From the NCBI GenBank assembly GCA_037833965.1, contig AP031358.1, positions 12,966,001 to 13,030,000 on the forward strand: a stretch of DNA of 64,000 bases, written 5' to 3'. Positions 1-11,499 of this stretch are shown here, piece after piece (position 1 is the first letter of the stretch; each line of letters opens with the position of its first letter). The notes beneath the pieces were generated by a model that was not told the origin of the DNA, did no database searches, and saw nothing but the letters and a program-made list of their open reading frames with translations. This DNA comes from Marchantia polymorpha subsp. ruderalis. Its lineage: Eukaryota > Streptophyta > Marchantiopsida > Marchantiales > Marchantiaceae. Both the position numbers and the translations under genes were made by a program.

Positions 1-119
1 AGTGTTTGACTGACAAGTGCTGATGAGCTTCAAACGGGAGAAGGAAGAGGCCGCATTGAGGAAGGAGCGCGAGGAGGAAGCGACCTGATTCTTCCTACCT
101 TCCCGACTCTTCTAATCAG

Positions 120-401
120 ACGTATTGGGGAAGGGTTAGGAGCATAAGGAACACTGTCAACACCACCAAGCTCATCCTGCCGCTGAAGTCATTCATGTGC
201 CCTCTGACGAAGGAGCCAATGGTGGATCCGGTCAGTCTAGTAACAGGCTCATGCTTCGAGCGGGCATCGATAACAGCGTGGTTCGCAGAAGGAAACACGA
301 TCGATATGAGAACCAAACTCATATCGAAATGGGGCGTGGAGAAAGGTTATTTTTGGGTTGAATTTCTTTTCCAATTTCGAATTTTGAATCTCGAAGAAGA
401 A
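120..401 (+). CDS. Partial U-box domain exon (E3 ubiquitin ligase-type)
   Basis: The frame reads SFMCPLTKEPMVDPVSL..TGSCFER..ITAWF at about 189-296, which matches the first half of a U-box (C-P-x-T-K-x-x-M-x-D-P-V, then G-x-x-x-E-R-x-x-I-x-x-W-F), as in plant PUB proteins. U-boxes recruit E2 enzymes for ubiquitin transfer. The second half of the domain is missing and is replaced by unrelated sequence rich in K, F and E. A pyrimidine-rich acceptor ending at 119 and a GTGAGA donor at 402 would delimit a 94-codon exon, phase 0 at both ends. No 5' exon is in the window; a short coiled-coil-like KREKEEA reading at 23-88 lies in another frame and ends in a stop. The exon could be a domain fragment or the 5' part of a chimera with the proteasome exons downstream. 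The exon boundaries are inferred. Confidence 0.5.
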
Positions 402-576
402 GTGAGATTGAAAATTCAAATTCAAAATTCAAAACTTTCAAGCTCCAGTTTTCGCAGTAGATACCCATTGAATTTCAATTCCTTGATAAAATAGTCGATT
501 ATCTGACGTGAAGAATCTCGGCTTGCTTACACTGGAAAGAACCTGTCTGTAAGACAATATCGGATTTTCTTGGCAG

Positions 577-2305
577 GCTATTGCTGGGTTGGCTGCCGAC
601 GGCAGGCAAATTGTTACTTGTGCAAGAGCAGAAGCTGGAAATTACTTGGGGTTTGCTCCTTTACTGTCTTTGTTGTTTACTGTCACAGCTAAACACTGTC
701 TAACGCTAATTACAGTTTCTTGACCAGTTGATTGCTTTTATATAGCCGCACAAAGTTCTTCCGGGTGTCGATGTAGTACGTCCGTTTCTATCTGTAGGTG
801 TACTTGTGAATTCTGAACTTCGGGTTTCGCGGACGTTGTTTGCAGCTTTTACGGTGAAGAAATCCCCACCAAAGAGCTTTGCGACAGAGTCGCTTACTAC
901 GTGCATCTATGCACCCTTTACTGGTGGCTCCGGTCAGTATATTTGCGTTTGCTCCTAAGGAGCGCAGCTAGGAAGCACCTTTTTTGTTTCTTGCGGTTCC
1001 TGTTCGTTTCGCAAGCATGAGCAAACGCATTTTAATTTCTCTGAAATCTCAACTTTGCTCTGAGGCAATAACACCCCCGATGACGTATTGCACGGTTCAG
1101 TTCTAAGAGTGCTTCGTTTGTTCAGGCCATATGGTTCGGCCGCCATACTAGGTGGTTATGATCGGGATGGTCCTCAGTTGTACATGATTGAGACCTCAGG
1201 TGTTGCTTATGTGAGTCTCATACACTTGTGAATGCTGTTTCTATAATCTTTTACGAATGTCTTATCTTTCGTGTCATCGTGAGATTTGATAAGATATTTC
1301 ATTATTTGCCACTAACCGGAAATGCTCATTTCCGTTTTCTGAACGTATCTGTTCACCCTCTCTGCATGCAGCGGTACTTTGGTGCTGCAGTAGGAAAAGG
1401 GAGTGCCAAAACGTGAGTATCTCACGTCTTCATATATGCAACTAAGTATATTTCAATTGCAAATAGAGTTGTTCTCTCGATGGTGTCTGGGTTACTTGAA
1501 AAGCTGTTTATTGTTTAGCAGACACCTCTGATGTACGATGCATTGGAAATTTGCATATGAAGACTTAGTTTTCTATAATCCATGTTAGTGAATAATGCCT
1601 CCGTAAATATGTCCTGCAGAGAGATTGAAAAGCTAAAGTTGTCCCAAATGACATGTCGAGAGGGTGTCATTGCTGTTGCAAAGATGTAAGTACACTGCCC
1701 AAGACGTGGATTGCATTGCCTTTGCTTTAGCTTTGTACTCTCTTGGTGAGATGTCAGTGAGTATTAATAGGGTTGTGGTTACTCGCTGTATAACCCACTC
1801 TAGAGGAGACCAATATTTGAAGAATGTTGTACTTTTTCTATCTTCGTGTCTTATGTCGGTGATTGCCACCAGGTAGTATCCAATTTCTCTGTAAAACCCT
1901 ATTCACCCTTGTGCGAGGCGAGAGAAATAAAGAATAAGCTTATTTTGTTGCAGTATTTACAATGTACACGATGAAGCTAAGGACAAAGCTTTTGAGCTAG
2001 AAATGAGCTGGATCTGCGATGAATCAAAGCGTGAGCACCAACGGGTATGTGAATCTACTCCAGTCGAACTTAGAGGATATGAGCGCAAAAAATCAGTCTG
2101 CTGATAGGACTGACTTACTAGATAGACTTGATTAACGGAGTTCTGAATGTAACCAGACGACAGTGTTATGGATTTATAGTTTGCATGTTAAATATCCTCC
2201 TTTTATAATCGATGTTCTCTGCTGCAGGTCCCTGCTGATCTTCTTGCGGAAGCCAAATGGGGAATGTGGGTGGTGTTGAGAAGAAGAATATTTCGCGGCT
2301 CCTGA
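577..2305 (+). pseudogene. PAG1: 5'-truncated 20S proteasome subunit alpha type-3 copy, seven exons
   Basis: Exons 577-650, 846-932, 1126-1210, 1372-1412, 1620-1685, 1954-2044 and 2228-2305 join into 174 in-frame codons including the stop. Every intron has GT..AG ends and matching phase. The translation follows plant PAG1: AGLAADGRQIV, YVHLCTLYWWLRP, GGYDRDGPQLYMIE, RYFGAA, EIEKL..MTCREGV, KIIY.., HDEAKDKAFELEMSWICDES. The subunit belongs to the alpha ring of the 20S core. The first ~70 residues (N-terminal gate/H0 helix and the FQIEYA region) are absent. Two residues are lost near GKGSAKT, and the last exon ends in WVVLRRR.. rather than the usual acidic alanine-rich tail. The reading frame is intact but both ends are altered, so a duplicated pseudogene or the 3' part of a fusion is likelier than a working subunit. 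Confidence 0.85.
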
Positions 2306-5300
2306 TTCAGACCAGAGGGAAATATGGTCCTGACGACCAGTGGATAGCTAATTACGTCTGGGGTCTGCACTCTGATTCGAAATAAGATGGTGGCATCCAA
2401 TTGTGAGTTACTCTTAGTTTGTGTGCTGACTGATATCGAATGCATAGCAAGTGGTAGGATTATGTCGACATGGTGACCCGAGCATTCCAAAGATATGACG
2501 CTTACCTTCCCATAGGTAGAAGCTGCTCTCAGAGGGTGCCGTTTCTTATGTACCATTTCGTTGACATCCTTATCCTCGGCATTTTCAGGAGTTGCCATCA
2601 CTGCCCTCCTCTGTGGAGTTGTCCAGCACAAGATGTAACTGTATCAGAGGCCACGTTCTCATTATTAATGCATTTTGTATAGCAAACTAGGAATTAAATG
2701 TAAGTTTTAATCTCACCAGTACAAAGCGATTGTCCATTTGAAATGTAGATGCCTGACGCAGTTGCTCAGTTCTGTTGCAATATCGAAGTTTCCTCATAGA
2801 GTGAATATGTAATTCGTAATTCTTAATATGTAATGAACTTAATTCTGGTGTTCATTTCGGGTCTGTATGATTGGGTCGTTTTTCTCCTCCCTAATTTTTC
2901 TACTTTGCCGGATACCGAGTCGAGATAGGAGGTGCCACAGCATTACGATCTTCGGATTTATTGTAATTGGAATGGCATCAGGGACAGTGGGATAGTTCAG
3001 ATATCTGAGAGATGCGTCAGGAGATGACCCTGGCATATGTTCTACTGAGTTAACACTTGAGAGTGTGCAGTCGGCATCGTTGTGCCTGCAGTTTCAGCCG
3101 TACCTCGAGCTCAGCGTCAGATGCACAATAAAGAAAAATTATACAAAAACGAAAGGAAGGAGTAGGTGGAGATTGGTCATTGATCACAGCCACAATCAGA
3201 TCGTGTTCACGGGTGCTCATACTGTGACGTTGATCCATACGTACTGAACGACTTGTTTTCTGAAACGAGTTCCGTGTAGGGAAAATTTTACCATCCAGAG
3301 CGGATATGTGGAGCCAGTAAACGGAGCTGATGCCCTATACACTAGCTCATGTTGGGCGGACTGAGCGAGACTTAGACTCTCATCAGCCGGTGTCTTGGGG
3401 TTGTGAGGCCCACCAGGAATGCCCTCCCACCCTTGCATCTGTGAACTCACGTCGCCGGGAACCCTACCGAATCGTAGGCGCTGATGCAGCGAAAGACTGA
3501 ACAAGACGTAATTTCTCATACCTTAAGATACAATCGTAGTACTTCAATTATTGGCCAGAACGATGCGGACAGTGAGGCTTCGCCCATGACGTACGCGCCA
3601 AATCCATTTACTAACCAAGAATAAGTGGTGAGTGAACTGTGGATATATTATCGAGTGCTCCGTCGTTGTCAGTAGCACGGTTGACGTCTCGATGTTTCGA
3701 TTCATACACCTTAAGTTAAGCCTAGTTTTGAAGTGGATGGATGATTCACCATGTGCATGCCCTGCAAAAGATCTATTTCTTGTTCTTCGCTTCCAGAAAA
3801 CCTAGTGTCTGATAGGGAGGCACTTTCAAGCTACATTTGGGAGCAACCAACACGTTCTAATTTCAGTTCAATCAAACAAACGATCGTGAATAATTGTGTC
3901 CGGTTAACGAGAGTAGGTTCGTGCTCAACAGAGTCCAGCATTGGGTTTTCAAAACTTTACACATACCCATGGATGTGTCAACTGTATCCACCTGTGGTGA
4001 CTTTTCCATACCCTTATCCATCCATGACACCTTGTCCATATATTCAACTCATAACCCCACCACCTTTTGGTTACACTTACTCCGAAGGCTAAGTGTAAGT
4101 CATATCCATCCATTATCCACCTATATATCGTAGCCCCACACATTTACCCATGGGTATGCATGGGTATGGGTACCCATTGCAGTACTCTGGTGCTCAAGTG
4201 ATGGTGACAAGAACCCGTCTGGCACACTGAGAGGTCACTATTGAATGGAAGCGCCGCAGCTTGTGAAACACCAATGGGCCTTGTCTTCTCGTGTCAGTTT
4301 GAATGTATGTGATAAACGCCACATCACCAAATGGGATTGCATATATCTATGGTGCATACTCTTGGAGAATATAATGTGGATAGGCACAAGACCATTCGTC
4401 TGGAGAATTGAAAGGAGGACCGCCTGGGGGTGTCCTCTCAGATAATGAGGGGCACTCAGTCAAGCAGTGTTTTAATATAACGCTGTACTTGGGGCCCGAT
4501 GTCTACTCCGCTTGGCATCACAAAGCTCCGAACCCAAACATGCCCACGAATCGATCCGTATGAAGGTCAAGTTCCATCGAATCCAGTACACCTAGCAGCG
4601 CAGTTTGACAGTACGAGTACTCTTGGAAGCTTACAGATTGCGCAGAATGTGGAGTTTCTAGTGAGGCTGAGATGTAGAGTCTCCCAAACCGAGTCATTAC
4701 CACATCAGTCGAATCCCAGTCTGATAGATTATGTCGAGAATCGACGCAATCAGTTGGAACATGCATATTCGAAATCTGGCATGTCGGTTCTTGGTCTCGC
4801 CCAATCCGGTCAGCCAGCAATCGGATATTGGAACCATAGGCAGGAAGAAATCTTCCTCGCAGGTTTGACTGGAATACTGTGATCACAAGAGTGCAAGTAT
4901 TTACTGGTTACACTTGCACATCTGAATAATGTAGATGAGCATTGGAATGTCGTCGACTTCCCGGGTCGTCCACATCGGGCTCATTGACTTCAACTGCCCT
5001 CCTTTATGGCGTCTGCTCCGTCGCTGTAGAATATCTACACATACCACCGAATGTTGACCGAATCCTTTTCGAAAGCCAGTGCTGGAAGTTCCCACGAAAG
5101 TTGTGCATATGCACAGGCCACAAAGTTGATCCTGTCCGGACGAGTCTTTTCTATATCCGTATGCACTGCATGGTACCTGCTGCTGGGAGGTTCTCACGGG
5201 ATCACCGTGTAGCCAAGTTCCAATCGCTCTCTCATAAGATCTGAACACAGAAGAGATGGACGACGGACCATGTAGAGCCTGGAGGGCATCCTTCCACATC

Positions 5301-6450
5301 AAGCAACAGCTCAGCTCAAAGCAAGGTAGAACTTATGAGACAGCTTGGTGATTCAATCAGATGGGATATTACCAAGTCTTGAAGCTCAGGAAAGGTTCTG
5401 CAATTGCACATAAATAAACCTCTCCTTTCCACAAACAACCAAGCAGCTGTCTGCCGCCAGTAGCTTCCAGTGATGTGATCTGAGCGTCCTACATTGGGGC
5501 ATGGCAGTCAGTGTGAGTCGCCATTCCAGTTGAAAATTGTGAGGTGGCCACGGGATTTTTGCAGAACCTTTCCTGTGCACTCCCTATCATACAGAGCAGC
5601 TGAATTGCGATCGTGCCAGATGAGATCTGATGCTCACCAAAAACGGCATCCCTGACTGCCTGCTCTACCCACGGAGGCGCGAAGAGTCTGCAGTCATTGG
5701 TCCGGGGCATGGGCACGTAAACACCGAGACCTGGATCAGATTAAAGTTCTTACAGCCCATTCTGGGTCACATCGTTGCAGAGAACTGCTGCTCGTGTACG
5801 CTTATAGTGAGACTGCAAGGCCTTGAGCTCTGCTTGTCGGTGGTGGCGGTGCACATATGCTCGATTCGCACTTTCGTGATCATGCTTCGGGCTTCTGTTT
5901 AATCAGATGTTCGGATCCGGGAGTAGAAATGAGAAAAAAATGAAGTTGTAAGAAGCTGGTGCACGGATTGAGGCAATAAAGATCTCGAAAATCGAGAACC
6001 GGTGCATGTCATGTGCGGAGAAATCGACATTAAAGTCAGAGCTATGGTGGCTGACGAGAACACGAAGGCAGCCAGCCAGCTAACAGAAGAGTGGCTTCAC
6101 GAATTCCCAAATCACAGCTTCTACCGAACATCCTCTGGAGATGACCTCATCATTCTCATAACGAGAACGGTCACACACACACGGGGTCATTCCTCCATCT
6201 CGCTGCCTTGTTGCAGTGCAGAAATGGCATGGTACAGACGAAGCTCATACGTGCGAGGTCTGAGCATCGTGTACACGTCTATGAGTATTAAAAGTCGTGA
6301 AGATCAGAGACGAGTGAGTAAGAAAGCAAGCCATACACGGCAGCCATCGGAGCTTCCAATGCGAATTGGAGCGATGTACAGATCCCCGCTGAGCTGCGAC
6401 TTGAGAAGTCTGATGTGGAAACTAAGAGGCTCAGCCGATTTTGGAGGTGC
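2306..6450. other. No recognisable gene
   Basis: Only short ORFs on both strands (up to 142 codons), none with a recognised domain, signal peptide or consistent splice structure. A minus-strand ORF at 2203-2631 overlaps the last PAG1 exon and is probably fortuitous. Around 4000-4185 there is a run of imperfect CCAT/TATCC and GGGTATGGGTACCC-like words with local inverted symmetry, of the sort left by degenerate repeats. Opposed ORFs at 4499-4882 (+) and 4518-4886 (-) cover the same bases and have no family match. Confidence 0.5.
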
Positions 6451-6455
6451 TCAGA

Positions 6456-6540
6456 TATGGAGTAGACTTTGACAGAATCCGAGCATAAAATTCATGGAGT
6501 AGACTGTGAGCGAAGGATATGGAGTAGACTTTGAGCGAAT
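6456..6540. repeat. Short imperfect direct repeats
   Basis: The word ATGGAGTAGACT(T/G)TGA occurs three times at about 6456, 6494 and 6519, followed twice by GCGAA or CAGAATCC-like tails. This is a small local duplication with no coding content that I can support. Confidence 0.6.
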
Positions 6541-6773
6541 CCAGCGCCTCTCTCTGCAGCAGTCTTGCTTGGTTCTTATCCGAAGGCCCTTCACTCACTG
6601 ATGACAAGCTCGATAGACCGTCTGCTGATTCCACTTTCTTACTCTCAAGGAAATTTAGATAGTTTGCCGGTTCTCCGATCGCTTTGTTTGAGAGCAGCAG
6701 CTGTCGACGCAATCCTTCTTTTAGAGATTTGACAGAGGTGCCTTGAATACCAAGCGAGGCTGGTGAGCTCCTT

Positions 6774-6799
6774 AAGAAGAAGAAGAAGAAGAAGAAGAC
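6774..6799. repeat. (AAG)n microsatellite
   Basis: About eight consecutive AAG triplets. Confidence 0.9.
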
Positions 6800-9700
6800 G
6801 GCTAACTGACGTGAGAGCTCGAGCAGCTCAGGTGTCATACTGACATTGGTCGGAAAATATCATGATTGCTTCGGCAGCTGGTCCAAACCCCGACAACTTT
6901 ACCATTCAAGCTGTCATTCGCTGTGCTGTACCTCCTGGCGAGAAGAAAACTTGCGGAGGTTGAGCCTCAGGGTTCCTAATACGGATGTCTGGATTCTGGG
7001 AAATTCAGTCCATTCACGTCTGTACATGGCGTGAATTTGAAATACAGGTGCACGTGGTCGGTTCAGAGAGCTTTCAAATCCCCCATTTTGGACATGATAT
7101 AACCAGGCACTCGGAATTTTGTTAAGTATCCAAGCCACTAGAAACAAGTTCATCGCAGAAACGTAAGATATGGATTGCTTGGACGGTACGTCAGACTTCG
7201 GACATGGCAGCTTCTATCACGGCTTCTCTGTTATCATTTGAAACCAGATCTGCGGGCAAATGGATGAAAATGGTTCTTGTCCAGCATCACATGTCTCTTG
7301 CGCTGGGCACTTTGGCTTTGTTTCAGCAGCTTGAGAAATAACATGTAATCCTCCCGATTTCGCCCAACTCGTTTCTGACGATGAATGCATGTGAGAGCTC
7401 GTGGTGTCCAGGACTAGCAGCCAAAACAGATGGAGTACTCTCGAGGTGGGGTGAGGCTAGCGGCGCAGTGCGGAGAGAGATGTGCACCATACACAACCTT
7501 GTTGCGTTGTAAATGGCTCAGTAAGTTAAAATACCTGATGTCAAGTACTGACGGCTGCTGATCGAAGAGTTACTTTTGCTGATAAGCAAAACTAACATTG
7601 GCGTTAATGGACACAGCTCACATCCCATAGACTATGACACTTTCCTGCCCTCCAGACCTTATTGCAAGAACCCTGGTCTTCGTAAGCAGGCCGGGCGACC
7701 TTGCCTTCCGACTTCCCGATTTGGCATCCCATTCAGCTGAAACTTCTTGCGGCTCTGAGTGGCAAGTTGTCCACTGCAAGAACTTCACAATCCAAAATGC
7801 ACAAGAAATGGCGCACGATGACATCACGCCGTTCTCTCAACTTGCTGTATAAGATTCGACGAGGACTCTGCAAAGTATGACAGGTAGGAATGGAAGACAT
7901 TCTGTTGGGTTTGACCTTCAGAGACTTGGGTTCCTTGCCCAGGTCTCTGGAAAGTGCATGTGGAAAATTGCACGGCAGGTCTACTGAACGTCCAGCAGCA
8001 GCCTATATTGAATCGGCCGTCAACCCCACGTGAGCAATTGGGGTCGCAGAATGCAAGGCTGAGGATTCAATCCTTCAGAGTTGCAACGAATGTTTCAGAG
8101 TCGTTTAGCTGCATGGGAGGCTCCACGCTTCTCTGAAAGCTCCAGCCGATACATGCACACAAGGCACAGAATTCATCCTTCTCATCATACTAGATGAAAT
8201 TGGAGACTGGAGATCGTGACCTGGAGAGCCACGCTGACTTTGTAACCCTTATTACTTCGTGACAACCTTCAAGTCTATGAGCCAATTGGGCATGGTCTGT
8301 CAAGGTATGGCGAGTTGTAGACCTAACGTAGATCCTGAGATTTCGTGCCCGACACATCACAGTTCTTGGCGTGTATCTCAGATCAACATGGCAGGGTGAT
8401 ATCCTCCACTAGGGGACGACTATCAAGTCTTACTGCATGCCGTTGCTGTCGAATATCATCCTCCTGTACTCAAGCCCAGTATCTATCTCGCAGCTCTATC
8501 TCCTGCTCTTCAACCATCTGGAGAAGTCTTATGGTACATACCGTTCTCCAGGAACTTCAGCCAAGCGCAGTTCCTGATCGTTTAGGTGCCAATCAGTACA
8601 GGACTAGCTGGAGGTCAAATCATTGTGTGAAGAAAAACGGCGCAATGTTCAGAGCAATCCACGAGCGCATGAGTCTTCCTGAGAAACGTCTCATATCAAT
8701 GTCAGGTCAGGCCTGGACAATTTGTCAGCTGTCCAGCCTCGGACATGCTGTTCACTCTCAATTCGTCGTATTGGAAGGGAGTTGACGTCAGCGCAGTGAT
8801 CTTTATGGTATACTTTACATTCAGTGCCGACTCATTGGCAACAATTACACTCCTCGACGTTTCAAGAGCCAGACGCAACAGGCGTAAGAATATAAGTTTG
8901 TTACACACCTTCCGACATACTAAGCTTCAAATCAAATTCATGCAGCTTAGGATCAGCATACGAACGTTAAAGCTCAATTAAGGCACATGTCATGGCTTAA
9001 TTACAGGCACATGTCATGCAGACCAAAAGGGCCTTTGAAGTTGACTTGGCAATGATCAAAAAAGGATGTGCATTAAATTCAATCGTACACGAGAAGAAAA
9101 TTCATCATAGCGTCAATCAGTTTGAACTACGCATACGTCAAATGATTGAGTTTCCCAAAGCTCAGGTTAGAGGATCTGCTTCACCATGTCGACTGAACTC
9201 TTAAGAAAATATTCTGATCGTATGAAGTTCTGGTTAAAGACTGCTGAAGCTTTCCGGTCTGAAGACATGCGTTCTCTATACTCAATGACATACAGTCTCC
9301 AACAACAGCGAGACAAGTGGATACTGGCCCCACTTTGAATGAAAAGAAATTTCTCTAGATGGAGACCAAGTCTTTTACAGAATAAACGGGACCTTCTTGG
9401 TCAGACCGGATTTGACCACCAAAGAGCTTGGGTTGAGTCTTTCCTGAGCAAGCGTCCGGAGACATGTGTGTCACGAAAAATGAGACAAAACTTTCACTGA
9501 GTTGGAGAACTTGGAAGACTCACATATCTAGCGATTTCAGTACAGGCACTATATTTCAGATTATAGGGCCACTATTCCCCGACTAGCATGCTTCCAAGAT
9601 GTTTCAATCTGAGGACCTTAAAATGACCTTAAAAGTCGTCGACACGTTTTTTAATGGGGCGCAGTAATGCGGCTGATTGTCAGCACTTCATATACGCGTA

Positions 9701-11365
9701 TAGTCAGCAGGGAAGATTCTCCGGACACATTCCGATGATTTCACTTTGAAGAATTTCATCCCAGCCAGAAGCTTAGATTTTGTCCGAGCAGTTCACATAC
9801 GAAGGACCTGTGGGATAAAAGTAGTAGCAGCTGCTCACGAATTAAGCTTTGACTTCTTCGTTCGCTGATAAGTCTGAAACGTTCTATCCTCAATATTACA
9901 CGAGGCACACAACATTAGAGATGGCAGTCGCCTGTTGCCGTTCTGGTTCTGGAAGTCCAGTCATTGCGGGATGTCTACCAGATTCTTTATTCTCCATACC
10001 GGATTCGCGCGAATTCGCACCGTCAAGAGGCAGCTGTGGTCCACTTTGTGTTGGCTTATGAATGGATCAACTTAGTTCAGGAGTTATAATGTGGACTTGA
10101 TTATTCAGATTGAACTGATTCAGCTTTAAGAGAACGAGTCAACTTCAACTGCAAATGCAGTCAGGCAGTTCTTGTATGTACATTCATGGGACTATTAGAT
10201 GTAAGAACATCATTCCAAGAAATGGGTGGAGGGAGCAGATATGGTTCATGGAATCAGTGGAATGTAATGAAGTAAGATCAGGGGACCCAAAAGGTCATTT
10301 GTCCAAAATATATAGGGACTTTGGCCGTGAAGGCGAGCTCCATGATGAGATAATGATGAGATTGCTTGTCTCTTGATGTGCCCTCACCCAAAGGCGGGTG
10401 CAAAGGCAGCATAGTTCAATCTGAATTTTAGACTATTCACGCACGAATAACGTAAAAAGTTTCTCAATTGAAAGTCACACAATTTTACTACGTCACCTCT
10501 CAAAGAATTGAGCTGGACTAAAATGTCGCTGCCACCTGATTCCCGATTTTTTGCATGAGTTTTCAGAATTTGCAAACCGATAACGCATTCACATGCTTTC
10601 TGTCGTACATGGAGACACATAATTACGTCACACAAGAAGCAGGGACCTTGGCCGGAACGCAGTAAAACCAGATAAAAAGTACTTTGTCAAGAGATCTGAT
10701 GATAAAGTTATCGAAATAATCTCTCTACACTAATCACGGACTCGTCGACTGGAGTATTTCCAGTTCACTTCAAAGACCCACATGAGACTACTGTAAGATG
10801 GCAATCTCATAATCTAGTCCGACAAGGGCACATTTATCTAATAATTGGAAAAGAACATATATGGTCCAAACTTTGGTATACAGGCCTAGCTCAGACGCTT
10901 CAAGTTAGGCAGGCGTGTCCATGCAAGCAATATCTACCACCGCTGAGTACTGCAGAAGCCAGACTCCACGAAGAGTCCCACTTCTGGGTTCGGATTTCCG
11001 AGGCATGGAAGCCCAGATCCAGAGACAATTGATGAGACAATCCAGAGACTTTACTATTTCTCTCAAAACGTATTAGAGATAAGTATCGTTATGTGCGAGG
11101 GTCATAGTAGACTCCGCAAGGTAGAATCCACCGTTGGTCAGTCTGTTCGGATTCCTCCTTTCTAGCACCCTTTCATGATCCTGTTTCGACTTTGTAAGAA
11201 TTATTCTCTCAAGGCGAGCAAGCACCGGTGGTCCACGCTGCGGTCTGTGTCATGAAAAGTGGAAAAAAGTAAATTCTGTCAGCTGTTTCTGCAGAACGAT
11301 CCCGGTTGCTTCGAGGGTTAGAGTAGGAGCGTTCTCGCACGATCTAGAGAACATGAGAGTGAGCC
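6800..11365. other. No recognisable gene
   Basis: ORFs of 60-146 codons occur on both strands (for example 8345-8785 and 9849-10061 on plus) but show no domain, signal peptide or splice-linked continuation. Composition is moderate in GC. The rightmost part is the upstream region of the multicopper oxidase gene. Confidence 0.45.
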
Positions 11366-11374
11366 TTTATAAGG
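11366..11374 (+). promoter_or_regulatory. TATA box of the multicopper oxidase gene
   Basis: TTTATAAGG lies about 125 bp upstream of the start codon at 11500. That is a normal distance for a plant core promoter with a short 5' UTR. Confidence 0.6.
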
Positions 11375-11499
11375 ACATTCGATGAGCTTCTACCTCACTC
11401 AGAGTTGTACACCCTGGAGTACGATTCACATAGACATTGTGAAATCCACGTGGTCAATTCAATTCCAGTTCGACGTGCAGTTCCAAAATCATCACCGTC

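Noticed and set aside
2203-2631. 142-codon minus ORF
   Set aside because: It overlaps the last PAG1 exon on the other strand and has no recognised features.
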